Shown here: in pieces, positions 10,154-19,190 of the stretch
Layout of the letters: every line of letters begins with the position of its first letter
Numbering within the stretch: position 1 is the stretch's first letter
NCBI RefSeq assembly: GCF_008369935.1
Contig: NZ_VTUZ01000022.1
Span: 92,823-156,822 of the forward strand
Length of the DNA stretch: 64,000 nucleotides
From: Paraburkholderia panacisoli
Lineage (GTDB): Bacteria > Pseudomonadota > Gammaproteobacteria > Burkholderiales > Burkholderiaceae
Direction: 5' to 3'
Notes under the pieces: model-generated
What the model was told of the DNA's origin: nothing
Database searches by the model: none
Seen by the model: the letters and a program-made list of their open reading frames with translations, nothing else
Made by a program: the position numbers and the translations under genes

Positions 10154-10768
10154 TTCATCCTGTTGATGGCTTGGGCGAACCGGCGCTGGCTAAAAACGCC
10201 AGGCCGGCCAGTTCGCCGATAGGGGGATTCGGGCGCGCAGGGCCGGCGACGGCCGCCAGACGCAAATCGGACCGCCCTGTCGAGCCGCCGCTGCATTTTC
10301 GCAGCTGACGCGTTTTTCGGGGCAAGCTTTCGTGCCGCTTGCTTTCGTGCCGCTCGAGTGCCGCTTGCGCGGCCCGTTGCTTCGCCCGCCGCGCCCGCCA
10401 TGCGCTTGCGGCGGATTGCGCCGGGGTAGCAGCGAAGCGGGAAAAAACGGGATGAAGCAGTCAAAACGGGCCAACACGGGCGAAAACCCGGCAAAAATCC
10501 GACGAAAGCGGGCAAAACCAGGGCAGGTAGCCGATGGGCCGCGCCGCTGCGCACGGCGCAGCTTGTGGCGGCACATGAGCGAGGGGCGCCGCAAGGCGGC
10601 CAAAAAGTTATAATTTAGCGGATTTTGGCCGACTTCCGCAATGCACCAACCGCATCGGCAAGCCTTTTCGGCCCCTTCGTGCCCACTCGCGTCGACCCGC
10701 CCTGCTTCGCTCCGTCCGATCAGGCGGCCCGCACGCATGATGTCTCACGACGACTTCGGAAAACCAAT
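10154..10768. other. Divergent promoter region between alaA and the Mth938-like gene
   Basis: A 615-bp GC-rich gap with no convincing gene. The only clear signal is a perfect -10 hexamer TATAAT at 10609-10614 pointing right, without a recognisable -35 at 16-18 bases. This would place the rightward transcript start near 10620, about 150 bases before the TTG start at 10769. Confidence 0.4.
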
Positions 10769-11143
10769 TTGAAATTACATCAGGATTCCAGCGGCGCCCT
10801 CAACACCGTGACCGGCTACGGCGCCGACTACGTCGAAATCAATCTGGTGCGTCATGCGGGCAGCATTCTCGTGCTGCCGGACGCACCGGTCATCCCTTGG
10901 CCCGTGTCGTCGTTCGACCAGTTGAGCGCCGAGCACTTTGCGATGCTGATCGAGGCCGCGCCCGAAGTGGTCGTGTTCGGCAGCGGCGAGCGGCTGCGCT
11001 TTCCGCATCCGCGCCTGACTGCCGCGCTCACCGCGAAGCGCATCGGCGTCGAAACGATGGATTTCAAGGCCGCCTGCCGCACCTACAACATTCTGATGGC
11101 CGAAGGCCGCAAGGTCGCCGCCGCGTTGCTGATCGAAGCGTAG
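10769..11143 (+). CDS. Mth938-like domain protein (DUF498 family)
   Basis: A protein of about 124 residues belonging to the Mth938-like/NDUFAF3-related family. The motifs YVEINLVRHAGSILVLPDAP, PEVVVFGSGERLRFPHP and MDFKAACRTYNILMAEGRK are characteristic. The bacterial function is not established. The proposed start is the TTG at 10769 (LKLHQDSSG), because the protein then has the usual family length and a GGA lies 8 bases upstream. The open frame continues upstream to 10625, but that extension is not family-like. The neighbouring arn genes are separated by 438 bp, so it is probably a separate transcript. Confidence 0.8.
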   Translation: MKLHQDSSGALNTVTGYGADYVEINLVRHAGSILVLPDAPVIPWPVSSFDQLSAEHFAMLIEAAPEVVVFGSGERLRFPHPRLTAALTAKRIGVETMDFKAACRTYNILMAEGRKVAAALLIEA

Positions 11144-11581
11144 CGGCCGGGGCGTCGTGACGCGCCGGTGCGGCTGCGGCATGGCCGTGGCGCCGTCCCG
11201 CCCGGAGCGGCTTCGCAGCGGCGGCACGCTTCCGCGCCGCGTGGCAACGTGCGAAAAGACGGTCGTGACGCCACATCGCCCCCGGCCACCCTGGCCGCGT
11301 CACGGCTGATCACGTACACTGCGCGCCATCGGTGCGGTGCTGACGAGCCCGGCCAGGCCGTGCGTCACCCGTCTGTGCGTCAATCGACTGGTCACGTTAC
11401 GCCGCCAGGCAGCAGGCAACCGACGCCTTGGCGACCCGCCGCCGAAGCCGTCCGCGGCTCGCCCGGCGCCGCAGCTCCGCCCGCAGAATCCGCAAATGGC
11501 CACCCGCGCATAGCCGGTCGCCGTTTCCAGACAACTCCGCTTCGCCGCCCACACGCGGCGTCGCCCAACAGGTTGAAATCC
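11144..11581. other. Intergenic region upstream of arnT
   Basis: This 438-bp gap precedes arnT. The frame of arnT is open upstream to 11168, but the extra 138 residues are arginine/proline-rich with no domain and are probably chance. I see no clear promoter, PmrA-type box or terminator. Confidence 0.4.
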
Positions 11582-13303
11582 ATGAACGATACGCCGTCGA
11601 GGCTACCGCTCAATCGCACTACGATCCTGCTGCTGGTGCTGGCCCTCGCCGTGATCTGGTTCGTGCCGCTCGGCTGGCGCCACCTGCTGCCGAGCGACGA
11701 AGGCCGCTACGCCGAAATGGCGCGCGAGATGTTCGTCACCGGCGACTGGATCACGCCGCGCTACAACGACTACAAATATTTCGAGAAGCCGCCGCTGCAA
11801 ACCTGGGCGAACGCGCTCACGTTCGCGTGGTTCGGCATCGGCGAATGGCAGGCGCGCCTGTACACCGCCCTGACGGGCTTCGCCGGCGTGCTGCTGATCG
11901 GCTTCACCGGCGCGCGCGTGTTCAATGCCGCGACCGGCGTGTTCGCCGCGATCGTGCTGGCGTGCTCGCCGTACTGGAACCTGATGGGCCACTTCAACAC
12001 GCTCGACATGGGCCTGTCGTTCTGGATGGCGCTCACGCTGTGCGCGCTGCTGCTCGCGCAACGCCCCAACCTGTCGACGTCGAGCGTGCGCGGCTGGATG
12101 TGGGTGTGCTGGGGCTCGATGGCGCTGGCGGTGTTGTCCAAGGGACTCGTCGGCGTGATCCTGCCGGGCGCCGTGCTGGTGCTGTATACCGTGGTCGCAC
12201 GCGACTGGGCGCTGTGGAAGCGCCTGCACCTGATCGGCGGCCTGATCGTGTTCTTCGCGATCGTCACGCCGTGGTTCGTGCTGGTGCAGCAGCGCAATCC
12301 CGAATTCCTGAACTTCTTCTTCATCGTTCAGCAGTTCAAGCGCTATCTGACGCCCGAGCAGAATCGCCCCGGGCCGTTCTATTACTTCGTGCCGGTGCTG
12401 CTGGTGGGCTTTCTGCCGTGGCTCTCGGTGACGCTGCAAAGCGTGCGCCACGCGTGGCGCCTGCCGCGCCAGCCGAACGGCTTCGCGCCGGTGATCCTGA
12501 TGCTGGTGTGGATCGGCTTCATCTTCCTGTTCTTCAGCGCGTCGCACTCGAAACTGCTGTCCTACACGCTGCCGATCGCCCCGCCGATCGCGTTGCTGAT
12601 CGGCATGTATCTGCCGCTCGTCACGCGCGACCAGTTGCGCCGGCATCTGGCCGGCTACGCGCTGTTTCTGGTGGTCGCCGCGTTCGCCGCGCTCTTCATG
12701 ACGCGCTTTGGCAGCGCGCGCAATCCGGCCGAACTGTATGCCGAGTACCGCACGTGGGTGCTCGCCGCGCTCGGCGTCGCGTTCGCGCTGACGCTCGCCG
12801 CGCTGTGGCTGAACCGCCGCAGCCGGGCGGGCAGCCTCGGCGCGATCGCCTGCTTCGGCGCGGCGTGGCTGCTGCTCGGCACGATCGCCGGCACGGGTCA
12901 CGACGTGTTCGGCCGCCTGAGCTCTGGCGCGCCGCTCGCCCCGGCGATCAAGGCCCAGCTCGCCAAGCTGCCGGCCGATACCCCGTTCTACTCGGTCGGC
13001 GTGCTCGACCACACGCTGCCTTTCTACGTCGACCACACGATGATCATGGTCGAGCATCCCGACGAACTGGCGTTCGGCGTGTCCGTCGAACCGCAGAAAT
13101 GGGTGCCGTCCGTCGACGCGTGGATCGAACGCTGGAAGGCCGAGCGCTACGCGCTCGCGCTGATCCCGCCGCCGACCTACGACCGGCTCGTCAAGCAAGG
13201 CCTGCCGATGCAGGTCATCGCGCGCGATTCGCGCCGGGTGGTGGTGATGAAGCCGCTCGCGGCGCCCGATGCGCCGGCGCCGGTGGAAAAGCAGCAACCA
13301 TGA
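11582..13303 (+). CDS. arnT: Lipid A L-Ara4N transferase ArnT (PMT/GT83 family)
   Basis: A 573-residue inner-membrane glycosyltransferase that moves 4-amino-4-deoxy-L-arabinose from undecaprenyl phosphate to lipid A on the periplasmic side. After the first membrane helix comes the hallmark periplasmic loop LPSDEGRYAEMAREM, with the acidic Asp-Glu pair, followed by DWITPRYNDYKYFEKPPL. About ten further hydrophobic helices follow, then a periplasmic C-terminal part. The ATG at 11582 gives the family's usual start just before the first helix. It heads the arn group; arnB-C-A-A-D lie downstream. L-Ara4N lowers outer-membrane negative charge and gives polymyxin resistance. A generic GT83 transferase is possible, but context supports ArnT. 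Confidence 0.88.
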   Translation: MNDTPSRLPLNRTTILLLVLALAVIWFVPLGWRHLLPSDEGRYAEMAREMFVTGDWITPRYNDYKYFEKPPLQTWANALTFAWFGIGEWQARLYTALTGFAGVLLIGFTGARVFNAATGVFAAIVLACSPYWNLMGHFNTLDMGLSFWMALTLCALLLAQRPNLSTSSVRGWMWVCWGSMALAVLSKGLVGVILPGAVLVLYTVVARDWALWKRLHLIGGLIVFFAIVTPWFVLVQQRNPEFLNFFFIVQQFKRYLTPEQNRPGPFYYFVPVLLVGFLPWLSVTLQSVRHAWRLPRQPNGFAPVILMLVWIGFIFLFFSASHSKLLSYTLPIAPPIALLIGMYLPLVTRDQLRRHLAGYALFLVVAAFAALFMTRFGSARNPAELYAEYRTWVLAALGVAFALTLAALWLNRRSRAGSLGAIACFGAAWLLLGTIAGTGHDVFGRLSSGAPLAPAIKAQLAKLPADTPFYSVGVLDHTLPFYVDHTMIMVEHPDELAFGVSVEPQKWVPSVDAWIERWKAERYALALIPPPTYDRLVKQGLPMQVIARDSRRVVVMKPLAAPDAPAPVEKQQP

Positions 13304-13328
13304 CCCCATCTCAGGATCCAACCGTTCG

Positions 13329-13700
13329 ATGAACCCGATTTCCCTCTTTTGCATCCTCGCCGGCGTGACGCTGAACGCCGGCGCGCAGTTGCTGCTCAAA
13401 GCCGGCACCAATGCTGTTGGACACTTCGAATTCACCCGTGCGAACATCCTGCCCATCGGCTGGCGGCTCGCGACCCAGCCGCCGATCATCGGCGGGCTCG
13501 CGTGCTATGTGATCAGCCTGGTCGTGTGGGTGGTGGGGCTGTCGCGGGTGGACGTGTCGATCGCCTATCCGATGCTGTCGCTCGGCTACGTCGTCAACGC
13601 GTTCGCGGCGTGGTATCTGTTCGGCGAAATGCTGTCGCTGCAGAAGCTGATCGGCATCGGCATCATCCTGATCGGCGTGGTGGTGCTGACGCGCAGCTAG
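13329..13700 (+). CDS. SMR/EmrE-like four-helix protein, probable ArnE/ArnF flippase component
   Basis: A 123-residue protein with four predicted membrane helices and an EamA/SMR-like pattern: NAGAQLLLKAGT in helix 1, VVWVVGLSRVDVSIAYP in the middle and GIGIILIGVVVLTRS at the end. ArnE and ArnF are a pair of such proteins that flip undecaprenyl-P-L-Ara4N across the inner membrane. Only one copy is present here, so it may act alone or as a homodimer. The ATG at 13329 starts 26 bp after arnT ends. Position between arnT and arnB supports the role; the sequence alone could not separate it from a small multidrug transporter. Confidence 0.75.
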   Translation: MNPISLFCILAGVTLNAGAQLLLKAGTNAVGHFEFTRANILPIGWRLATQPPIIGGLACYVISLVVWVVGLSRVDVSIAYPMLSLGYVVNAFAAWYLFGEMLSLQKLIGIGIILIGVVVLTRS

Positions 13701-13950
13701 CCACGCGCGGCGAACCCGGCAGCGCATCGCCGGACACGATTCATTGCCTTTTATCGTGCGTACCGGGCCGGCGCGGCGCGCGCCGGCACAAGATACCGTA
13801 AGCAAAAGCTGCAAACCGGCTAAGCATGACATAAGGTTGACCGTACTATCCTGTGCGGTTGCTCTTTAGCGCGGCCTTGGGTTTGCGCGTAGTTTGTGGT
13901 TTACTTCGCGCCCTTTCGGGTTGCGCCCCTATCAATCGAGCGAAGCATTC

Positions 13951-15102
13951 ATGAGCCAGTCAACAGTCCCGTTTTTGCCGTTTGTCAAACCTGAGATCGA
14001 CGAGGAAACGATCCAGGGCGTCGCCGACGTGCTGCGCTCCGGCTGGATCACCACCGGCCCGCAGAACCAGAAGTTCGAAGCGGCGCTGTCCGAGTTCTGC
14101 GGCGGCCGTCCGGTGCGCACGTTCAACTCCGGCACGGCGACGCTGGAAATCGGGCTGCGCATCGCCGGCGTGGGCGCGGGCGACGAAGTCATCACGACGC
14201 CCGCGTCGTGGGTCTCGACCAGCAACGTGATCCTCGAAACCGGCGCGACGCCGGTGTTCGTCGACATCGATCCGGCCACGCGCAACATCGACCTCGACCT
14301 GCTCGAAAAAGCCATCACGCCGCGCACCAAGGCGCTGCTGCCGGTGTACCTGTCCGGCCTGCCGGTCGACATGGACCGGCTCTACGCGATCGCCCGCGCG
14401 CACAAGCTGCGCGTGATCGAAGACGCCGCGCAGGCGTTCGGCTCGACGTGGCACGGCGAGCGCATCGGCAAGCTCGGCGACATCGTGTCGTTCAGCTTCC
14501 ATGCGAACAAGAACCTGACCTCGATCGAAGGCGGCGCCCTGGTGCTGAACAACGAGGAAGAAGCCGTGCTGGCCCAGAAGTACCGGCTTCAAGGCATCAC
14601 CCGCACGGGCTTCGACGGGATGGACTGCGACGTGCTCGGCGGCAAGTACAACCTGACGGACGTCGCCGCGCGCGTCGGCCTCGGCCAGCTGCCGCATCTG
14701 GAGCGCTTCCTCGCGCAGCGCAGGAAGCTCGTGCGCGCGTATTTCGCGGGCTTCGAAGGCGGCGCGGCGGTGAAGCTGGGCGTCGGCCTGCCGCTTGCGG
14801 ACTTCGAGAACAGCAACTGGCACATGTTCCAGATCACGCTGCCGCTCGAAAAACTCTCGCTCGACCGCGCCGGCTTCATGGGCCAGTTGAAGGAGCGCGG
14901 GATCGGCTCGGGCATGCATTACCCGGCGATCCATCTGTTCACGCTGTATCGCGCGCTCGGTTTCAGGGAAGGCATGTTCCCGCATGCGGAGCGCTTCGGC
15001 GCGAGCACCGTCACGCTGCCCCTCTTCACGCTGATGAACGGGAGCGACGTGGAACGCGTGTGCCGCGCGGTCAACGAAATTTGCGAACAATACGGAAAAT
15101 AA
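13951..15102 (+). CDS. arnB: UDP-4-amino-4-deoxy-L-arabinose aminotransferase ArnB
   Basis: A 383-residue DegT/DnrJ-family PLP aminotransferase that converts UDP-4-keto-arabinose to UDP-L-Ara4N. The PLP lysine is K187 in FHANKNLTSIEGG. Other signatures are FNSGTATLEIGLR, TPASWVSTSNVIL, DAAQAFGS and GSGMHYPAIHLF. The ATG at 13951 was chosen because SQSTVPFLPFVKPEID is a normal ArnB N-terminus. A 250-bp gap precedes it, so arnB-C-A-A-D may have their own promoter; no clear hexamers were identified. arnC follows after 6 bp. Confidence 0.95.
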   Translation: MSQSTVPFLPFVKPEIDEETIQGVADVLRSGWITTGPQNQKFEAALSEFCGGRPVRTFNSGTATLEIGLRIAGVGAGDEVITTPASWVSTSNVILETGATPVFVDIDPATRNIDLDLLEKAITPRTKALLPVYLSGLPVDMDRLYAIARAHKLRVIEDAAQAFGSTWHGERIGKLGDIVSFSFHANKNLTSIEGGALVLNNEEEAVLAQKYRLQGITRTGFDGMDCDVLGGKYNLTDVAARVGLGQLPHLERFLAQRRKLVRAYFAGFEGGAAVKLGVGLPLADFENSNWHMFQITLPLEKLSLDRAGFMGQLKERGIGSGMHYPAIHLFTLYRALGFREGMFPHAERFGASTVTLPLFTLMNGSDVERVCRAVNEICEQYGK

Positions 15103-15108
15103 GCGGAA

Positions 15109-16152
15109 ATGAGTTATTCGGAACATCGCGCCGCCGCACCGGAAGTGTCGATCATCATTCCGGTGTACAACGAGGAAGCCGGACTGGCCGCGCTGTTCGC
15201 GCGCCTCTATCCGGCGCTCGACGCGCTCGGCACCGGTTATGAGGTGATTTTCATCAACGACGGCAGCCGCGACAAATCCGCCGCGCTGCTCGCCGAGCAA
15301 TTCCGCGCGCGGCCCGACACGACCCGCGTGATCCTGCTGAACGGCAACTACGGCCAGCACATGGCGATTCTCGCGGGCTTCGAGCAATCGCGCGGCGAGA
15401 TCGTCATCACGCTCGACGCCGACCTGCAGAATCCGCCCGAGGAAATCGGCAAGCTGGTGTCGAAGATGCGGGAAGGCTACGACTATGTCGGCACGATTCG
15501 TCTGCAACGCCAGGACAGCCTGTGGCGCCGCAAGGCCTCGCGCGCGATGAACCAGCTGCGCGAGCGCATCACCCGCATCAAGATGACGGACCAGGGCTGC
15601 ATGCTGCGCGCGTACAGCCGGCACATCATCGACACGATCAATCGCTGCGGCGAGATCAACACGTTCATTCCGGCGCTCGCCTACACTTTCGCGCAGAATC
15701 CGGTCGAAATCGAAGTCGCGCACGAAGAGCGTTTCGCCGGCGAATCGAAGTACTCGCTGTACTCGCTGATCCGCCTGAATTTCGACCTCGTCACCGGCTT
15801 CTCGGTGGTGCCGCTGCAATGGCTGTCGTTCATCGGCGTGATCCTGTCGCTCGGGTCGGCGGCGCTGTTCGTGCTGCTGCTGATTCGCCGCTTCATCATC
15901 GGCGCGGAAGTGCAAGGTGTGTTCACGCTGTTCGCCATCACCTTCTTCCTGCTCGGCGTGATCATCTTCGCGCTCGGCCTGCTCGGCGAGTACATCGGGC
16001 GGATCTATCAACAGGTGCGCGCGCGGCCGCGCTATCTGGTGCAGACCATTCTCGAACAGCGCGACGGCACGACCTTCACCGAAGCGCCGCGCCAGGCGGT
16101 GGTGCAGGCGGTGCAAGCCGCGCCGCTGGCCGATCAGGGGCCGACGCCATGA
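15109..16152 (+). CDS. arnC: Undecaprenyl-phosphate 4-deoxy-4-formamido-L-arabinose transferase ArnC
   Basis: A 347-residue GT2 glycosyltransferase that loads formylated L-Ara4N onto undecaprenyl phosphate. The GT-A domain shows SIIIPVYNEEAGLAALF, IFINDGSRD and the metal-binding ITLDADLQNPPEE. TDQGCMLRAYSR and HEERFAGESKYSLYSL are family motifs. Two C-terminal membrane helices (about residues 235-262 and 268-297) anchor it in the inner membrane. It starts 6 bp after arnB and overlaps the next gene by 4 bp (ATGA). Confidence 0.95.
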   Translation: MSYSEHRAAAPEVSIIIPVYNEEAGLAALFARLYPALDALGTGYEVIFINDGSRDKSAALLAEQFRARPDTTRVILLNGNYGQHMAILAGFEQSRGEIVITLDADLQNPPEEIGKLVSKMREGYDYVGTIRLQRQDSLWRRKASRAMNQLRERITRIKMTDQGCMLRAYSRHIIDTINRCGEINTFIPALAYTFAQNPVEIEVAHEERFAGESKYSLYSLIRLNFDLVTGFSVVPLQWLSFIGVILSLGSAALFVLLLIRRFIIGAEVQGVFTLFAITFFLLGVIIFALGLLGEYIGRIYQQVRARPRYLVQTILEQRDGTTFTEAPRQAVVQAVQAAPLADQGPTP

Positions 16153-17084
16153 AGCCACGTGCTGTCGTATTCGCGTATCACAACGTCGGCGTGCGCTGCC
16201 TGCAGGTGCTGCTCGCGCGCGGCGTCGACGTGACGCTGGTCGTCACCCACGAAGACAACCCGAGCGAAAACATCTGGTTCGGCAGCGTGGCGTCGGTTGC
16301 CGCCGAACACGGCATTCCGGTCGTCACGCCGGGTGACCCGAAGAGCCCGGAGCTGCGCGCCGCGATCAGCGCCGCGCGGCCCGATTTCATCTTCTCGTTC
16401 TACTACCGCCACATGTTGCCGGTCGACCTGCTCGCGCTCGCCGCACGGGGCGCTTACAACATGCACGGTTCACTGCTGCCGAAATATCGCGGCCGCGTGC
16501 CGACCAACTGGGCGGTGATCCACGGCGAAACCGAAACCGGCGCAACGCTGCACGAGATGGCCGCCAAACCCGACGCGGGCGCGATCATCGCGCAAACGCC
16601 GGTGCCGATCCTGCCCGACGACACCGCCGCGCAAGTGTTCGACAAGGTCACAGTCGCCGCCGAGCAAACCCTTTGGCGCGTACTGCCGGCCTTGCTGGCG
16701 GGCGAAGCGCCGCATCTGCCGAACGACCTCGCGCACGGCAGCTATTACGGCGGACGCAAGCCGGAAGACGGCCGGATCGACTGGACGCAATCCGCGCAGC
16801 AGGTGTACAACCTGATCCGCGCGGTCGCGCCGCCGTACCCCGGCGCTTTCACCGACCTCGACGGCCACCGTTTCATCGTCGCGCGCGCGCGCCTGGCCGC
16901 GCCAGGCGCGCTACGCTCGGATTTGCCGCCGGGCCTGCACGTAAGCGATAATGCCGTTTTTGCGATCTGCGGCGACGGCCGCGCTATCGCCATCCACGAA
17001 TTGCGGCACCAGCACGACGGCAGCGAGCCTGTCGTCACCCCGGCCGAATTCGCCCAGCTCATCCCAACTCCCCGACATTCATGA
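16149..17084 (+). CDS. arnA: UDP-L-Ara4N formyltransferase (ArnA N-terminal domain as a separate protein)
   Basis: A 311-residue enzyme that formylates UDP-L-Ara4N using 10-formyl-tetrahydrofolate. The formyltransferase triad is visible: N104 and H106 in YNMHGSLLPKYRG, and D142 in MAAKPDAGAII. In E. coli this is the N-terminal half of a bifunctional ArnA; here it ends and the dehydrogenase half is a separate gene, with start and stop overlapping by 4 bp. The ATG at 16149 overlaps the end of arnC by 4 bp. An open frame upstream inside arnC is a shadow. Confidence 0.92.
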   Translation: MKPRAVVFAYHNVGVRCLQVLLARGVDVTLVVTHEDNPSENIWFGSVASVAAEHGIPVVTPGDPKSPELRAAISAARPDFIFSFYYRHMLPVDLLALAARGAYNMHGSLLPKYRGRVPTNWAVIHGETETGATLHEMAAKPDAGAIIAQTPVPILPDDTAAQVFDKVTVAAEQTLWRVLPALLAGEAPHLPNDLAHGSYYGGRKPEDGRIDWTQSAQQVYNLIRAVAPPYPGAFTDLDGHRFIVARARLAAPGALRSDLPPGLHVSDNAVFAICGDGRAIAIHELRHQHDGSEPVVTPAEFAQLIPTPRHS

Positions 17085-18145
17085 AAACCGAAGGTTTCGC
17101 CAAAAAAGTCCTGATTCTGGGTGTGAACGGCTTTATCGGCCATCACCTGTCCAAACGCATTCTCGAAACGACCGATTGGGAAGTCTTCGGGATGGACATG
17201 CAGACCGAACGCCTGGGCGACCTCATCAATCATGAGCGGATGCACTTCTTCGAAGGCGACATCACGATCAACAAGGAGTGGGTCGAGTATCACATCCGCA
17301 AGTGCGATGTGATTCTGCCGCTGGTCGCGATCGCTACCCCGGCCACGTATGTGAAGCAGCCGCTGCGCGTGTTCGAGCTGGACTTCGAAGCGAACCTCCC
17401 GATCGTGCGTTCGGCCGTCAAGTACGGCAAGCACCTCGTGTTTCCGTCCACGTCCGAGGTCTACGGTATGTGCACGGACGAGCAGTTCGATCCGGAAGAA
17501 TCGCAACTGTCGTACGGCCCGATCAACAAGCCGCGCTGGATCTACGCGTGCTCGAAGCAACTGATGGACCGCGTGATCTGGGGTTACGGCATGGAAGGCC
17601 TCAACTTCACGCTGTTCCGTCCGTTCAACTGGATCGGCCCGGGCCTCGACTCGATCTACACGCCGAAGGAAGGCAGCTCGCGCGTGGTCACGCAGTTCCT
17701 CGGCCACATCGTGCGCGGCGAGAACATCAGCCTCGTCGACGGCGGCGCGCAAAAGCGCGCGTTCACGGATATCGACGACGGCATCGGCGCGCTGATGAAG
17801 ATCATCGAGAACAAGGACGGCATCGCCACGGGCAAGATCTACAACATCGGCAACCCGACCAACAATTTTTCGGTACGCGAACTCGCGCACAAGATGCTCG
17901 CGCTCGCCGCCGAATTCCCGGAGTACGCGGCGACGGCCAAGCAGGTGCAGCTGATCGAAACGTCGTCGGGCGCATACTACGGCGCGGGCTACCAGGACGT
18001 GCAGAACCGCGTGCCGAAGATCGACAACACGATGCAGGAACTCCACTGGGCGCCGAAGTCGACCTTCGACGAAGCGCTGCGCAAGATTTTCGAAGCGTAT
18101 CGCGGCCATGTCGGCGAAGCACGCGCACTCGTCGAACAGCAATAA
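17081..18145 (+). CDS. arnA: UDP-glucuronate decarboxylase (ArnA C-terminal domain as a separate protein)
   Basis: A 354-residue extended SDR that oxidatively decarboxylates UDP-glucuronate to UDP-4-keto-pentose, the first committed step of L-Ara4N synthesis. The NAD motif is GVNGFIGHHL, the catalytic Tyr/Lys pair is in IYACSKQLMDRVIW, and FRPFNWIGPGLDSIY and KRAFTDIDDGIGAL are ArnA-specific. It is translationally coupled to the formyltransferase gene (ATGA overlap at 17081-17084). arnD follows 10 bp later. The split organisation seems common in Burkholderia relatives. Confidence 0.94.
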   Translation: MKTEGFAKKVLILGVNGFIGHHLSKRILETTDWEVFGMDMQTERLGDLINHERMHFFEGDITINKEWVEYHIRKCDVILPLVAIATPATYVKQPLRVFELDFEANLPIVRSAVKYGKHLVFPSTSEVYGMCTDEQFDPEESQLSYGPINKPRWIYACSKQLMDRVIWGYGMEGLNFTLFRPFNWIGPGLDSIYTPKEGSSRVVTQFLGHIVRGENISLVDGGAQKRAFTDIDDGIGALMKIIENKDGIATGKIYNIGNPTNNFSVRELAHKMLALAAEFPEYAATAKQVQLIETSSGAYYGAGYQDVQNRVPKIDNTMQELHWAPKSTFDEALRKIFEAYRGHVGEARALVEQQ

Positions 18146-18155
18146 GGGCTGATCC

Positions 18156-19049
18156 TTGGCCCGTATCGTCCTGAAGATCGACGTCGACACGCTGCGCGGC
18201 ACCCGCGAAGGCGTGCCGAATCTCGCGCGTATTTTCGACCGCTTCAAGGCGCGCGCCACTTTCCTCTTCAGCCTCGGCCCCGACCACACTGGTTGGGCGA
18301 TGCGCCGCGTACTGCGGCCGGGCTTTCTGAAGAAGGTGTCGCGCACCTCGGTGGTCGAACACTACGGCGTCAAGCAGTTGATGTACGGTGTGCTGCTGCC
18401 CGGTCCGGACATCGGCGCGAAGGCGGCCGCCGAGATGCGCGCGATCCACGAAGCCGGCTTCGAATGCGGCATTCACACGTGGGATCACGTGTACTGGCAG
18501 GACAACGTGCGCTCGAAAGATCGCGCGTGGACCACCGCGCAGATGCAGAAAAGCCACGACCGTTTCGTCGACGTATTCGGCGGGCCGCCGGTCACGCACG
18601 GCGCGGCGGGCTGGCAGATGAACGGCCACGCGTTCGAGCAGATCGACGCGTGGGGCATGCGCTACGCGTCCGACGGGCGCGGCCACTCGCCGTATCTACC
18701 AGTGGTTGGCGGCAGGACGCTCACGCATGTGCAGATGCCGACCACGTTGCCCACGCTCGACGAAGTGCTCGGCGTGGACGGCGTCGACGAGCACACCGTC
18801 GCGCAATGGATGCTCAAACACACTGCCAACAATCCGCACGACCAGGTGTTCACACTGCACGCGGAACTCGAAGGGCAAAAGCTCGCGCCGATCTTCGAGC
18901 AACTGCTGGAAGGCTGGCGCGCACAAGGCCATACCTTCGCGACGATGGGTGATTACTACGCCACGCTAGACCGCAGCACGCTGCCATCGTACCCTGTTAC
19001 GTGGGGTGAAATTCCAGGGCGCTCCGGCGAACTGATCGTCCAGCCCTGA
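18156..19049 (+). CDS. arnD: 4-deoxy-4-formamido-L-arabinose-P-undecaprenol deformylase ArnD
   Basis: A 297-residue polysaccharide-deacetylase (NodB-like) enzyme that removes the formyl group from undecaprenyl-P-L-Ara4FN, making the pathway irreversible. The N-terminal LKIDVDTLRGTREGVPNL matches ArnD, and CGIHTWDHVYWQDN carries the metal-binding His. HGAAGWQMNGHAF and LHAELEGQKLAP follow. The start is a TTG at 18156 behind a short AAGGG, 10 bp after the previous gene. It is the last gene of the arn group; bcp follows after about 140 bp. Confidence 0.92.
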   Translation: MARIVLKIDVDTLRGTREGVPNLARIFDRFKARATFLFSLGPDHTGWAMRRVLRPGFLKKVSRTSVVEHYGVKQLMYGVLLPGPDIGAKAAAEMRAIHEAGFECGIHTWDHVYWQDNVRSKDRAWTTAQMQKSHDRFVDVFGGPPVTHGAAGWQMNGHAFEQIDAWGMRYASDGRGHSPYLPVVGGRTLTHVQMPTTLPTLDEVLGVDGVDEHTVAQWMLKHTANNPHDQVFTLHAELEGQKLAPIFEQLLEGWRAQGHTFATMGDYYATLDRSTLPSYPVTWGEIPGRSGELIVQP

Positions 19050-19190
19050 CTGGCCCGCCAGCAGCCAACCCTGACGACCCGGCCGCAGCGCGAGAGCACG
19101 CCGCGCACAGGCCGACCTCCCCATAAGCCTCGATGCCAGGCCGACGCCGCCGCAGCAATCCGGCGCCGGCCATAACAACCGGAGAACCTC

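Noticed and set aside
11168..11581. Extension of the arnT frame by 138 residues upstream
   Set aside because: The added residues are Arg/Pro-rich without similarity to ArnT; the family starts just before the first membrane helix at 11582.
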